Below are positions 17,178-24,936 of a DNA stretch of 64,000 nucleotides, piece by piece. This stretch comes from Roseinatronobacter bogoriensis DSM 18756. GTDB lineage: Bacteria; Pseudomonadota; Alphaproteobacteria; Rhodobacterales; Rhodobacteraceae. The notes under the pieces are model-generated. The model had not been told where the DNA came from. It saw only the letters and a list, made by a program, of their open reading frames with translations, and did no database searches. Within the stretch, counting starts at the first letter, position 1; each line of letters opens with the position of its first letter. The stretch covers positions 62,001 to 126,000 of the forward strand of contig NZ_SORN01000008.1 of NCBI RefSeq assembly GCF_004366635.1. Reading direction: 5' to 3'. The position numbers were made by a program, and so were the translations under genes.

Positions 17178-17205
17178 CGCGTGCCCACCTTATCGGTGTG
17201 TGCAT

Positions 17206-17228
17206 GAGTATTTCTGGCAAGAAAATGA
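17206..17228 (+). repeat. GAGTATTT…GCAAGAAAATGA short intergenic repeat, copy 1
   Basis: GAGTATTT-CTG-GCAAGAAAATGA about 30 bases after the hisD stop. The same motif with a variable 3–5 base centre recurs at 19880, 22794, 50614 and 62283, always just beyond the 3' end of a gene. Confidence 0.6.
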
Positions 17229-17295
17229 TGCAGGGGTTTTCCTTTCACTTCGGGCGTGTCACTTCTTGCAAGCCGGATCAGCAAGGAAGCTAGCC

Positions 17296-18117
17296 ATGCC
17301 GTTTTTCACAGCGCCGGATGGGGCGCAACTGCACTATACGGATGAAGGACATGGGCGCGGATTGTTATGCCTGTCGGGGCTGACGCGCAATGGCACGGAT
17401 TTCGACTATCTTGCGCCGCATCTGCCATCCTTGCGGATGATCCGGCTGGATTATCGCGGGCGCGGCAAGTCGGACTGGACCGGGGCAGAGACATATACCG
17501 TGATGCAGGAAGGTGCGGATGTCATCGCGCTGCTGGACCATCTGGGGCTGGATCAGGTGGCTGTGCTGGGAACCTCGCGCGGGGGGATCATCGGGATGTA
17601 TCTGGCCACCGTGGCGCGCGATCGCTTGCGCGGGCTGTGTCTGAATGATGTCGGCCCCGTGATCGAGGCGGATGGTTTGGCGCGCATCTCCAACTATATC
17701 GGGCAGACCCCGTCTGCATGGACCCATGCGCAAGCGGCCATCGCGCTGGAACGGTCTTGCCCCGAATTCTCGGATGTCCCCGAGGGGCGCTGGTTGCAGG
17801 AAGCCAGGCGCCATTTCATCGCGACGGATCAGGGGCTTGAATTGAATTATGACCCGGCCTTGCGCGATGCCTTTCTGGCCGCGATGGAAGGGGGCGGGGG
17901 GGACCTGTGGCCCATGTTCGCAGCCTGTGAAGGGATGCCTCTGGCACTGATCCGCGGGGCGAATTCCAATTTGCTGAGTCCCGCCACCGCAGCCGAAATG
18001 CAGCGCCAGCGGCCGGATATGGTGTTTGCCGAAGTGCCCGGGCGCGGGCATATCCCGTTTCTGGATGAACGCGAAGCGCTGCAAGCTATTCACGAATGGT
18101 TGGGGATGTGCCTGTGA
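17296..18117 (+). CDS. Alpha/beta hydrolase
   Basis: 273 residues with a single alpha/beta-hydrolase fold. Oxyanion region LSGLTRNGTDFD (residues ~28–40), nucleophile elbow G-T-S-R-G-G near residue 97, late acid loop after LIRGANS, and catalytic His in GRGHIPFLDE near residue 256. ATG 17296 follows AAGGAAGC; upstream in-frame starts add sequence without family similarity. It overlaps the threonine dehydratase start by four bases. Substrate unknown; epoxide-hydrolase or haloperoxidase-like relatives are possible. Confidence 0.88.
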   Translation: MPFFTAPDGAQLHYTDEGHGRGLLCLSGLTRNGTDFDYLAPHLPSLRMIRLDYRGRGKSDWTGAETYTVMQEGADVIALLDHLGLDQVAVLGTSRGGIIGMYLATVARDRLRGLCLNDVGPVIEADGLARISNYIGQTPSAWTHAQAAIALERSCPEFSDVPEGRWLQEARRHFIATDQGLELNYDPALRDAFLAAMEGGGGDLWPMFAACEGMPLALIRGANSNLLSPATAAEMQRQRPDMVFAEVPGRGHIPFLDEREALQAIHEWLGMCL

Positions 18118-19091
18118 ATTTTGAGATGATCACCGCAGCGGCCCATCGCCTGAAGGAACATGCGCGCCGCACGCCGCTGCTTTCCTCACCGTTTCTGGAC
18201 CGGATCGCGGGGCGTCGTGTATTCGTCAAGGCCGAATGCCTGCAACATACGGGCAGTTTCAAATTTCGTGGTGCATGGTCCGCGATTACAGCGCTGCCAG
18301 ATACAGCGCGCGGAGTGATCGCCTTTTCTTCTGGAAATCACGCTCAGGGGGTGGCCTATGCCGCAAGCCTGAAAGGGTTGCCTGCGGTCATTATCATGCC
18401 GCGCGACGCGCCAGCGATAAAGATCGCCAATACACGCGCGCTGGGGGCCGAGGTCGTGCTGTATGATCGTGTGCTTGAAGATCGTGATGCACTTGGCGCG
18501 GCCTTGGCGCGAGAGCGCGGGCTGGAGCTGATACAACCTTTTGATCACCCGCAAGTGATTGCCGGGCAGGGCAGTGTCGGCCTGGAGATCGCAGAACAGG
18601 CGCGGGCCGAAGGGATCAAGGACGCGCAGGTTCTGGTCTGCTGCGGGGGCGGTGGGCTGACATCGGGCATTGCGCTTGCACTGGAACAGACAGCACCGCA
18701 GATGCAGGTGCGCACGGTCGAGCCCGAGGGGTTTGACGATGTTGCGCAATCACTCGCAACCGGGCAGGTGGTGGAGAACCCAACACGGTCCGGGCTTTGC
18801 GATGCGATTGTCACACCGCGCCCCGGTGCCCTTACCTGGCCTGTCATGCAACGCTTGTGCGGACAGGGGCTGGTGGTCAGTGATACGGAGGCCTTGCGCG
18901 CGATGGCGCTTGCATATGACCGCTTGAAGCTGGTGCTGGAGCCGGGGGGCGCTGTGGCGCTGGCTGCGGCAGTTTTTCGTCGTGACGAGATCGAGGGGGA
19001 CGCGGTAATCGTCACCGCCTCGGGTGGGAATGTCGATCGCCCGGTTTTCATGGATGCACTGGCTGAGGAGGCGGCGGATGCAAAGCGCTGA
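18114..19091 (+). CDS. Threonine/serine dehydratase (PLP-dependent)
   Basis: 325 residues. Fold-type II PLP enzyme deaminating threonine or serine to a 2-oxo acid. The PLP lysine lies in HTGSFKFRGA near residue 50; the Asn loop FSSGNHAQGVAYAA and the phosphate-binding CCGGGGLTSG near residue 180 are present. There is no C-terminal ACT regulatory domain, so it resembles the catabolic TdcB/IlvA-short type or serine racemase. GTG 18114 gives a GTGA overlap with the previous stop; ATG 18126 is an alternative. It overlaps the next gene by 14 bases. Confidence 0.88.
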   Translation: MNFEMITAAAHRLKEHARRTPLLSSPFLDRIAGRRVFVKAECLQHTGSFKFRGAWSAITALPDTARGVIAFSSGNHAQGVAYAASLKGLPAVIIMPRDAPAIKIANTRALGAEVVLYDRVLEDRDALGAALARERGLELIQPFDHPQVIAGQGSVGLEIAEQARAEGIKDAQVLVCCGGGGLTSGIALALEQTAPQMQVRTVEPEGFDDVAQSLATGQVVENPTRSGLCDAIVTPRPGALTWPVMQRLCGQGLVVSDTEALRAMALAYDRLKLVLEPGGAVALAAAVFRRDEIEGDAVIVTASGGNVDRPVFMDALAEEAADAKR

Positions 19092-19872
19092 TCTTGGACA
19101 TATCCATTTGCATTACCGCATTGACGGGCCAGAAGACGGTAAGCCGGTGGTCTTCTCGAATTCACTGGGCACGGATCTGCGCGTTTGGGACCCGTTGTTG
19201 CCGCATCTGGCACCGGGATTGCGCATCATTCGCTATGACAGACGCGGTCATGGATTGTCGGATGTGCCGGATGCTCCCTATTCGATGGGCCAACTCGTGC
19301 GCGATACAGAGGCGCTGCTTGATTTTCTGAATATCAGGGACTGTGTATTTGTGGGGCTGTCGATTGGCGGCATGGTGGCGCAGGGACTGGCAGTCAAGCG
19401 CCCCGATCTGATCCGTGCGATGGTGCTGTCCAACACCGCCGCCCGCATCGGCACTGCCGAGATCTGGCGAGAGCGCGCGAAGCTAGCCCGTAGCCAAGGC
19501 CTTTCTGCCCTGGCTGACGCGACCATGGAACGCTGGTTCACCCCAAAATTTCGCGCCAGCCCCGCCCTGCCCATATGGCGCAACATGTTTCTCGCAACCC
19601 CGGTCGAGGGCTGGACAGGCTGTGCAGAGGCGATTGCCGGCACGGATTTCTACAGCACGACCGCAGGCCTGAAGCTTCCCGTGCTGGGGATCGCGGGCGA
19701 TCGTGACGGCTCCACCCCCGCGGATCTGGTGCGGGAAACGGTCGATCTTGTTCACGGGTCCGAATTTGCCTTGATCCGCAGGGCAGGGCATCTGCCACAT
19801 ATAGAACAGCCCGCCGCCTATGCAGAGCCTGTCAATCGCTTCGTCCTTGCGCAGGGGTTTGGGGCAAGCTGA
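19078..19872 (+). CDS. Alpha/beta hydrolase, 3-oxoadipate enol-lactonase-like
   Basis: 264 residues beginning at ATG 19078, inside the end of the dehydratase gene, with GGAGGCGGCGG upstream. The PcaD pattern is clear: SNSLGTDLRVWDPLLPHL near residue 24, YDRRGHGLSD, nucleophile elbow G-L-S-I-G-G near residue 95, LSNTAARIGTAEIW, and catalytic His in RAGHLPHIEQPAAY near 242. PcaD hydrolyses 3-oxoadipate enol-lactone in protocatechuate degradation, but no other pca gene lies nearby, so the substrate may differ. Confidence 0.85.
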   Translation: MQSADLGHIHLHYRIDGPEDGKPVVFSNSLGTDLRVWDPLLPHLAPGLRIIRYDRRGHGLSDVPDAPYSMGQLVRDTEALLDFLNIRDCVFVGLSIGGMVAQGLAVKRPDLIRAMVLSNTAARIGTAEIWRERAKLARSQGLSALADATMERWFTPKFRASPALPIWRNMFLATPVEGWTGCAEAIAGTDFYSTTAGLKLPVLGIAGDRDGSTPADLVRETVDLVHGSEFALIRRAGHLPHIEQPAAYAEPVNRFVLAQGFGAS

Positions 19873-19879
19873 TGGCGGG

Positions 19880-19902
19880 TCATTTTCTTGCTCTAAATAC
19901 TC
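19880..19902 (-). repeat. GAGTATTT…GCAAGAAAATGA short intergenic repeat, copy 2
   Basis: Minus-strand copy (GAGTATTT-AGA-GCAAGAAAATGA) just after the stop of the enol-lactonase-like gene and ~110 bases before dnaX. Confidence 0.6.
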
Positions 19903-20008
19903 AAAGTCCCAGCGCAAAAATCGTGTGCGCCTTTGATGGTGTGAAAACCCGTTTCCCATCTTGCTGCGCACAGGCTAGACTGCGCAAGGTGATGACAGGC
20001 AGGCCCGT

Positions 20009-21781
20009 ATGAGTGAGACGCAAACCCCCTATCAGGTTCTGGCGCGCAAATACCGCCCCGAGAGTTTTGCCGATCTGATCGGGCAGGATGCGATGGTGCG
20101 CACCCTGCGCAACGCTTTCGCCGCTGACCGAATTCATCATGCCTTTATCATGACCGGCATTCGGGGCACGGGCAAGACCACCACGGCGCGGATTATTGCC
20201 AAGGGGTTGAACTGCATCGGCGCCGACGGGCAGGGCGGTCCAACGACCGAGCCTTGTGGTGTCTGCGAACATTGCCGCGCCATCACGGATGGCCGCCACG
20301 TCGATGTGCTGGAAATGGACGCGGCGTCACGCACAGGGGTTGATGATATCCGCGAGATCATCGCCTCGGTCGCCTATCGGGCAGCTTCGGCGCGTTACAA
20401 GATCTATATCATCGACGAAGTGCACATGCTGTCGAACAACGCTTTCAATGCGTTGCTGAAAACACTGGAAGAACCGCCCGCGCATGTGAAGTTCATCTTT
20501 GCGACCACCGAAATCCGCAAGGTGCCTGTCACGGTGCTCTCGCGCTGCCAGCGTTTCGATCTGCGCCGGATCGAGCCGGAAGTCATGATTTCGCATCTCG
20601 AACGTGTGGCGCAGGCCGAAGGGGGGCAGGTCGCCGCCGATGCGCTGGCGCTGATTACGCGGGCTGCCGAAGGGTCGGTGCGCGATGCCATGAGCCTGCT
20701 GGATCAGGCCATCAGCCACGGGGCCGGGGAAACCAGCGCCGATCAGGTCCGGGCGATGCTGGGGCTTGCAGATCGTGCGCGGGTGCTGGACCTGTTTGAT
20801 CATATCATGCGCGGCGATGCGGGGGCGGCGCTGGCAGAACTGGCCGCACAATATGCCGATGGCGCGGACCCTATGGCCGTGCTGCGTGATCTGGCTGAAA
20901 TCACCCATTGGCTGAGCGTGTCCAAGATCACCCCCGATGCGGGCGATGACCCAACCCTCAGCCCGGAAGAACGCGACCGGGGCGCTGGCATGGCGCAGGC
21001 CCTGCCGATGCGCACGCTTACCCGGACATGGCAGATGCTGCTCAAGGCGCTGGAAGAAGTGGCCAGTGCGCCCAATGCCATGATGGCCGCTGAAATGGTC
21101 ATCATTCGGCTGACTCATGTGGCCGATCTGCCCAGCCCAGAGGAGTTGGTGCGCAAATGGCATGACCAGTCACCACCGCCGCCGGGCACAGGACCGGGCA
21201 CCGGGCCGGGCAGGGGCGTGGACGGGGCACCGCGCGCACCCACCCCCGCCGGTTCGGGGTCCGTTGTGCACAGATCAGGTGGCGGGCGGGGCAATGGGGC
21301 GCAGGCCGCCTTGGCCCAGCCCGTCTCAGCCCTTGCGCATTACCCTGATTTCGACTCTGTCGTTGCCATGATCCGCGAGAAGCGGGACATGGCGCTGTTG
21401 ATGGAGGTGGAGACCTGCTTGCGGCTTGTGAAATATTCCCCCGGCCGGATCGAGTTCGAGCCGACGGAACAGGCTTCGCCTGATATGGCCGCGCGCTTGG
21501 CCGGGCGTTTGCAGGGCTGGACAGGCATGCGCTGGGGGGTCTCGGTCACCTCAACCGGTGGCGGGGCCACTTTGGCCGAAACGCGCGCCGCCGAACTGGG
21601 TGAGAAAGAAGATGCCGCACTGCAAAACGAACTTGTAGCGGCGGTGTTTCAGTGCTTTCCCAGTGCGAAGATTGCTGAGATCAGGGAATTGAAAGATGCC
21701 GAAGATGCAGCCGCCGCCGAGGCGCTGCCAGAGGTGGAAGAGGCTTTTGACCCCGATTGGGACCCGTTTGAAGAAACATGA
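20009..21781 (+). CDS. dnaX: DNA polymerase III subunit gamma/tau
   Basis: 590 residues. Clamp-loader ATPase: Walker A GIRGTGKTTTARI near residue 50, zinc module CGVCEHC near 90, Walker B IDEVHMLS near 138, and sensor TTEIRKVPVTVLSRCQRFDL near 170. A Pro/Gly-rich linker (residues ~390–430, GTGPGTGPG) leads to a tau-type C-terminal domain that should bind the polymerase and DnaB. No obvious slippery sequence for a gamma product was seen. It is followed closely by ybaB and recR, the classic recombination/replication operon. Confidence 0.97.
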   Translation: MSETQTPYQVLARKYRPESFADLIGQDAMVRTLRNAFAADRIHHAFIMTGIRGTGKTTTARIIAKGLNCIGADGQGGPTTEPCGVCEHCRAITDGRHVDVLEMDAASRTGVDDIREIIASVAYRAASARYKIYIIDEVHMLSNNAFNALLKTLEEPPAHVKFIFATTEIRKVPVTVLSRCQRFDLRRIEPEVMISHLERVAQAEGGQVAADALALITRAAEGSVRDAMSLLDQAISHGAGETSADQVRAMLGLADRARVLDLFDHIMRGDAGAALAELAAQYADGADPMAVLRDLAEITHWLSVSKITPDAGDDPTLSPEERDRGAGMAQALPMRTLTRTWQMLLKALEEVASAPNAMMAAEMVIIRLTHVADLPSPEELVRKWHDQSPPPPGTGPGTGPGRGVDGAPRAPTPAGSGSVVHRSGGGRGNGAQAALAQPVSALAHYPDFDSVVAMIREKRDMALLMEVETCLRLVKYSPGRIEFEPTEQASPDMAARLAGRLQGWTGMRWGVSVTSTGGGATLAETRAAELGEKEDAALQNELVAAVFQCFPSAKIAEIRELKDAEDAAAAEALPEVEEAFDPDWDPFEET

Positions 21782-21796
21782 AGAAAGGCAGATGAG

Positions 21797-22141
21797 ATGC
21801 TGAAAGGTTTGGGCGGAATGGCCGATATGGCCAAAATGATGAAAGCCGCGCAGGAGATGCAGGGCAAGATGGCGCAACTTCAGGAAGACCTGAAGTCGAT
21901 CACCGTGACCGGTGAATCCGGGGCGGGACTGGTCAAGGCAACAGCCACGGCCAAGGGCGAGTTGACTGCGCTGGATATCGACCCCTCGATCTTCAATTCC
22001 GACGACAAGGAAGTGGTCGAAGACCTGATTCTCGCCGCGATCAAGGACGCTCAAGTCAAGGCGGACATGCGCGCCAAGGAAGAAATGGGCAAACTGACCG
22101 AGTCGATGGGCCTGCCGCGCGACATGAATCTGCCATTCTGA
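21797..22141 (+). CDS. YbaB/EbfC family nucleoid-associated protein
   Basis: 114 residues. The N-terminal helix is rich in Met and Lys (MLKGLGGMADMAKMMKAAQE), followed by a beta-rich core (VTGESGAGLVKATATAKGEL) and a second helix (EDLILAAIKDAQVKADMRAK), as in YbaB/EbfC dimers that bind DNA. It lies 15 bases after dnaX and 12 before recR, the conserved dnaX–ybaB–recR order. The Gly-rich N-terminus suits the alphaproteobacterial form. Confidence 0.95.
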   Translation: MLKGLGGMADMAKMMKAAQEMQGKMAQLQEDLKSITVTGESGAGLVKATATAKGELTALDIDPSIFNSDDKEVVEDLILAAIKDAQVKADMRAKEEMGKLTESMGLPRDMNLPF

Positions 22142-22153
22142 CATGGCGGCCTG

Positions 22154-22753
22154 ATGGATCGCGCGCCAAATGAAATCGAGGCGTTGATCGCGCAGATTGC
22201 GCGGCTTCCCGGTCTGGGGCCGCGCTCTGCGCGCAGGTTGGTGCTGCATCTGATCCAGCGCCGCGACCAAAGCCTGCGGCCGCTGCTTTCTGCGCTGGAC
22301 CGGGTGGCCCAGACAGCGCAGATTTGCAGGGCGTGTGGCAATATCTCCACGCTGGCGCTGTGCGATATCTGCGCAGATCCCAAACGCGCCACAGCCGAGA
22401 TCTGCGTGGTCGAGGATGTGGCCGATCTTTGGGCGATGGAGCGCGGCGGTGCTTTCGGGGGGCGGTACCATGTGCTGGGCGGAACGCTGTCGGCACTTGA
22501 TGCGATCGGCCCCGAAGACCTGCGCATTCCCGAACTGGTCACGCGGGTGCAGCAAGACGGGACACGCGAGGTGATTCTGGCGCTTGCGGCCACGGTCGAT
22601 GGGCAGACGACCGCGCATTATATTGCAGATGCGCTGTCACCGCTGGATGTGCAGGTTACCGCACTGGCCCAGGGCGTGCCGATGGGCGGCGAGCTGGATT
22701 ATCTGGATGACGGCACGATTGGTGCGGCCTTGCGCGCGCGCAAGGCGGTGTAA
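22154..22753 (+). CDS. recR: Recombination mediator RecR
   Basis: 199 residues. RecFOR-pathway DNA-binding protein. The helix-hairpin-helix LPGLGPRSARRLVLHLIQ (residues ~18–35) is followed by a zinc finger (C-R-A-C…C-D-I-C near 55–72) and a Toprim domain (EDVADLWAMERGGAFGGRYHVLGG). The C-terminal Walker-like segment LAQGVPMGGELDYLDDGT is intact. Third gene of the dnaX operon. Confidence 0.97.
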   Translation: MDRAPNEIEALIAQIARLPGLGPRSARRLVLHLIQRRDQSLRPLLSALDRVAQTAQICRACGNISTLALCDICADPKRATAEICVVEDVADLWAMERGGAFGGRYHVLGGTLSALDAIGPEDLRIPELVTRVQQDGTREVILALAATVDGQTTAHYIADALSPLDVQVTALAQGVPMGGELDYLDDGTIGAALRARKAV

Positions 22754-22783
22754 GGGGGCTTTGCCCCCCTGCGGCTGCGCCGC
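22754..22783 (+). terminator. Double hairpin after recR
   Basis: Directly after the recR stop, GGGGGC-TTT-GCCCCC (22754–22768) is followed by GCGGC-TGC-GCCGC (22771–22783). There is no strong U-run. With the adjacent GAGTATTT repeat it forms a composite 3' element between convergent genes and probably ends the dnaX–recR transcript. Confidence 0.55.
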
Positions 22784-22793
22784 ATTCCCCCCA

Positions 22794-22815
22794 GAGTATT
22801 TTGGGCAAGAAAATG
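22794..22815 (+). repeat. GAGTATTT…GCAAGAAAATG short intergenic repeat, copy 3
   Basis: GAGTATTTTGG-GCAAGAAAATG ends exactly at the stop codon of the convergent FosA-like gene. Confidence 0.6.
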
Positions 22816-23208
22816 TCAGAAGATCTGCATTCCATCGGGCGGATTTGCGCGGTAATGCGCCAGCCGGGACGCGAGATTGCCCAGATGCAGTTCAAGCTTA
22901 TGTCCGTCAGGATCCAGCACATAGAGCGAGGCCCCTTCGGAGCGGTTGATTTTCCACTGCGGACAGCCTGTCAGGCGCGCGTAGAGCCTGTCGAAATCGG
23001 CAGGCGCGCAGGACAGGGCGATATGGCTGTCATCGCTGCGGGGGGTGGGCACGCCGTGTTCCAGGCATAACCACAGGGTGCCGCTTTCGAGATAGGCGGC
23101 GCGCGGCCCCTGCGCGCGCACCACCATGCCCAAGAGATCGGCATAGAATTTCAAGGCGCGGGGCAGGTCAGTCACCACAAGGGTCACATGGTTGACGCCT
23201 GTGATCAT
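22816..23208 (-). CDS. FosA-family glutathione transferase homologue (VOC superfamily)
   Basis: 130 residues, colinear with FosA fosfomycin-inactivating enzymes. Visible metal ligands are His7 (VNHVTLVV), His62 (DSHIALS) and Glu106 (HKLELHLG). The potassium and substrate loop W-K-I-N-R-S-E-G-A-S-L-Y (residues 85–96) and Arg115 are also as in FosA. FosA adds glutathione to fosfomycin with Mn and K. Start ATG 23208 has AAGGG upstream and begins at the conserved MITGVNH. It sits between recR (convergent) and dnaB. Chromosomal homologues may serve another electrophile, so resistance is inferred. Confidence 0.85.
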   Translation of the reverse strand: MITGVNHVTLVVTDLPRALKFYADLLGMVVRAQGPRAAYLESGTLWLCLEHGVPTPRSDDSHIALSCAPADFDRLYARLTGCPQWKINRSEGASLYVLDPDGHKLELHLGNLASRLAHYRANPPDGMQIF

Positions 23209-23224
23209 GGTCTGGCCCTTGTCC

Positions 23225-24706
23225 TCAGAAATTCTGTTCGCCCTGTTGCCATGCCTTGGCCAGATTTCCAAAGCGCGTGAAGCGCCCCTCGAAGCTGAGT
23301 TCTACAGTGCCAATGGGGCCGTGGCGCTGCTTGCCGATGATGACTTCGGCCTTGCCATGAACGGTTTCCATGATTTCTTGCCATTTTGCCATCGCATCGA
23401 GATCGTGATCCGAGGGTTTTTCGCGTTCGCGGTAATATTCATCGCGATACACGAACATCACCACATCGGCATCCTGTTCGATCGAACCGGATTCGCGCAG
23501 GTCGGACAGTTGCGGGCGTTTGTCTTCGCGCGATTCCACGTTGCGCGACAACTGAGACAGCGCGATGACAGGGATGTTCAATTCCTTGGCAATGGCTTTC
23601 AGCCCTTGGGTGATTTCAGAGACTTCCTGCACGCGACTTTCCTTGGAGGTGCCGCGAAGAAGCTGGAGGTAGTCGATCATCAGCACATCCAGCCCATGTG
23701 TGCGTTTGAGGCGCCGCGCGCGGGCAGCGACCTGCGAAATTGGCAGGGCGGGCGTGTCGTCGATATAAAGCGGGCAGGATTCCAGTGCCTTGGCGGCCTC
23801 GACGAAGCGGCGGAATTCGCCCTCGGTCATGTCACCGCGCCGGATCTGTTCAGAGGGAACCTCGGAGGCCTCGGACAGGATACGCGCGGCAAGTTGCTCT
23901 GCGCTCATCTCGAGGCTGAAAAATCCGACAACGCCACCATCAACTGCCCCTTCGGAGCCGTCATGTTTAAGCCCGTGTTTATAGGCTTTGGCAATGTTGA
24001 ATGCGACATTGGTGGCCAGCGAGGTCTTGCCCATCGACGGGCGACCGGCGAGGATGATAAGGTCCGACGGGTGCAGCCCGCCCAGCTTCTTGTCCAGATC
24101 AATCAGCCCGGTCGAAATGCCCGCAAGCCCCCCGTCGCGCTGATAGGCGGCATTGGCCATGTTCACCGCATCGGTCACGGCCTTGAGGAAGCTTTGAAAC
24201 CCGCGTTCGGCCACGCCCTGTTCTGCCAGTTTGTAAAGCCGCTGTTCGGCCTCGACGATCTGTTCCTTTGGCTCTGACGTCACATCCATCTGCGCCGCGC
24301 GCGCAGAAATATCCTGCCCCAGCCGGATCAGGTCGCGCCGCACTGCCAGTTCATAGATCATCTGTGCATAATCGCGCGCCGCATAGGCCGAAATTGCGGC
24401 CGCAGCAATACGCGCCAGATAGGCCGGTCCCCCCAGTTCCTTCAGTCCTTCGTCATCTTCCATGAACGCCTTGAGCGTGACCGGCGAGGCCAGCGCATTC
24501 TTGCGGATACGCGCGCTGGCAATGTCAAAAATGCGCTGGTGGACAGGGTCATGAAAATGTTCGGGCTTCACCAGCGAGGAAATGCGGTCATAGACGTCAT
24601 TATTGACAAGGATCGCGCCCAGAAGCTGCTGCTCTGCCTCGATATTATGCGGCATCACATTGGCTGTGCCATCGTCCTGCGACCGGATCGCCGTGATCTC
24701 GTTCAT
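23225..24706 (-). CDS. dnaB: Replicative DNA helicase
   Basis: 493 residues from ATG 24706 (AGGTGG upstream; the frame further upstream lacks similarity). The N-terminal helicase-loader domain begins MPHNIEAEQQLLGAIL. The C-terminal RecA-like ATPase has Walker A AGRPSMGKTSLATN near residue 220, Walker B VLMIDYLQLL near 340 and the ELNIPVIALSQLSRNVE motif. A ~12-residue stretch (DGSEGAVDGGVV) within the ATPase domain is a common alphaproteobacterial insertion. No intein. A DnaA-box sequence lies 89 bases upstream of the start. Confidence 0.97.
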   Translation of the reverse strand: MNEITAIRSQDDGTANVMPHNIEAEQQLLGAILVNNDVYDRISSLVKPEHFHDPVHQRIFDIASARIRKNALASPVTLKAFMEDDEGLKELGGPAYLARIAAAAISAYAARDYAQMIYELAVRRDLIRLGQDISARAAQMDVTSEPKEQIVEAEQRLYKLAEQGVAERGFQSFLKAVTDAVNMANAAYQRDGGLAGISTGLIDLDKKLGGLHPSDLIILAGRPSMGKTSLATNVAFNIAKAYKHGLKHDGSEGAVDGGVVGFFSLEMSAEQLAARILSEASEVPSEQIRRGDMTEGEFRRFVEAAKALESCPLYIDDTPALPISQVAARARRLKRTHGLDVLMIDYLQLLRGTSKESRVQEVSEITQGLKAIAKELNIPVIALSQLSRNVESREDKRPQLSDLRESGSIEQDADVVMFVYRDEYYREREKPSDHDLDAMAKWQEIMETVHGKAEVIIGKQRHGPIGTVELSFEGRFTRFGNLAKAWQQGEQNF

Positions 24707-24794
24707 TGTGCCACCTGCCTGACCTGCTCTTGATTTGGGCTGTGATAGCAGAAGGCAGGGGGGGCAGGCAAATTGTATAAGCCTGTGGGTTGGC

Positions 24795-24803
24795 TGTGGA
24801 TAA
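24795..24803 (+). promoter_or_regulatory. Consensus DnaA box upstream of dnaB
   Basis: TGTGGATAA, the exact complement of the strong DnaA box TTATCCACA, lies in the divergent dnaB–hisS spacer 89 bases before the dnaB start. A related TGTGGGTTG directly precedes it (24784–24792). A single site does not make an origin; initiator-controlled expression of dnaB is a plausible reading. Confidence 0.5.
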
Positions 24804-24936
24804 GCTTTATTCTGTGGTCCGGGTGCATTGCGCCGCAATATATAGCGCGGCGCTAGGGCCGCGTGCCTGCGCTCTTGCCCCTTGCTGCCCCTTGGGCTAA
24901 GGCCAAGCCGACCCCGAGGCCAAGGAGTGTGCGCGC

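Noticed and set aside
19078..19872. Part of a protocatechuate (pca) degradation operon
   Set aside because: Only an enol-lactonase-like protein is present; no pcaB, C, G, H, I or J genes are nearby, so pathway membership cannot be claimed.
20009..21781. Possible programmed frameshift in dnaX producing a short gamma subunit
   Set aside because: No A-rich slippery heptamer was seen before the Pro/Gly-rich linker, and the tau frame is intact to the stop.
24707..24936. Replication origin between dnaB and hisS
   Set aside because: Only one consensus DnaA box is present, there is no AT-rich unwinding tract of useful length, and dnaA, dnaN or other origin-associated genes are absent.
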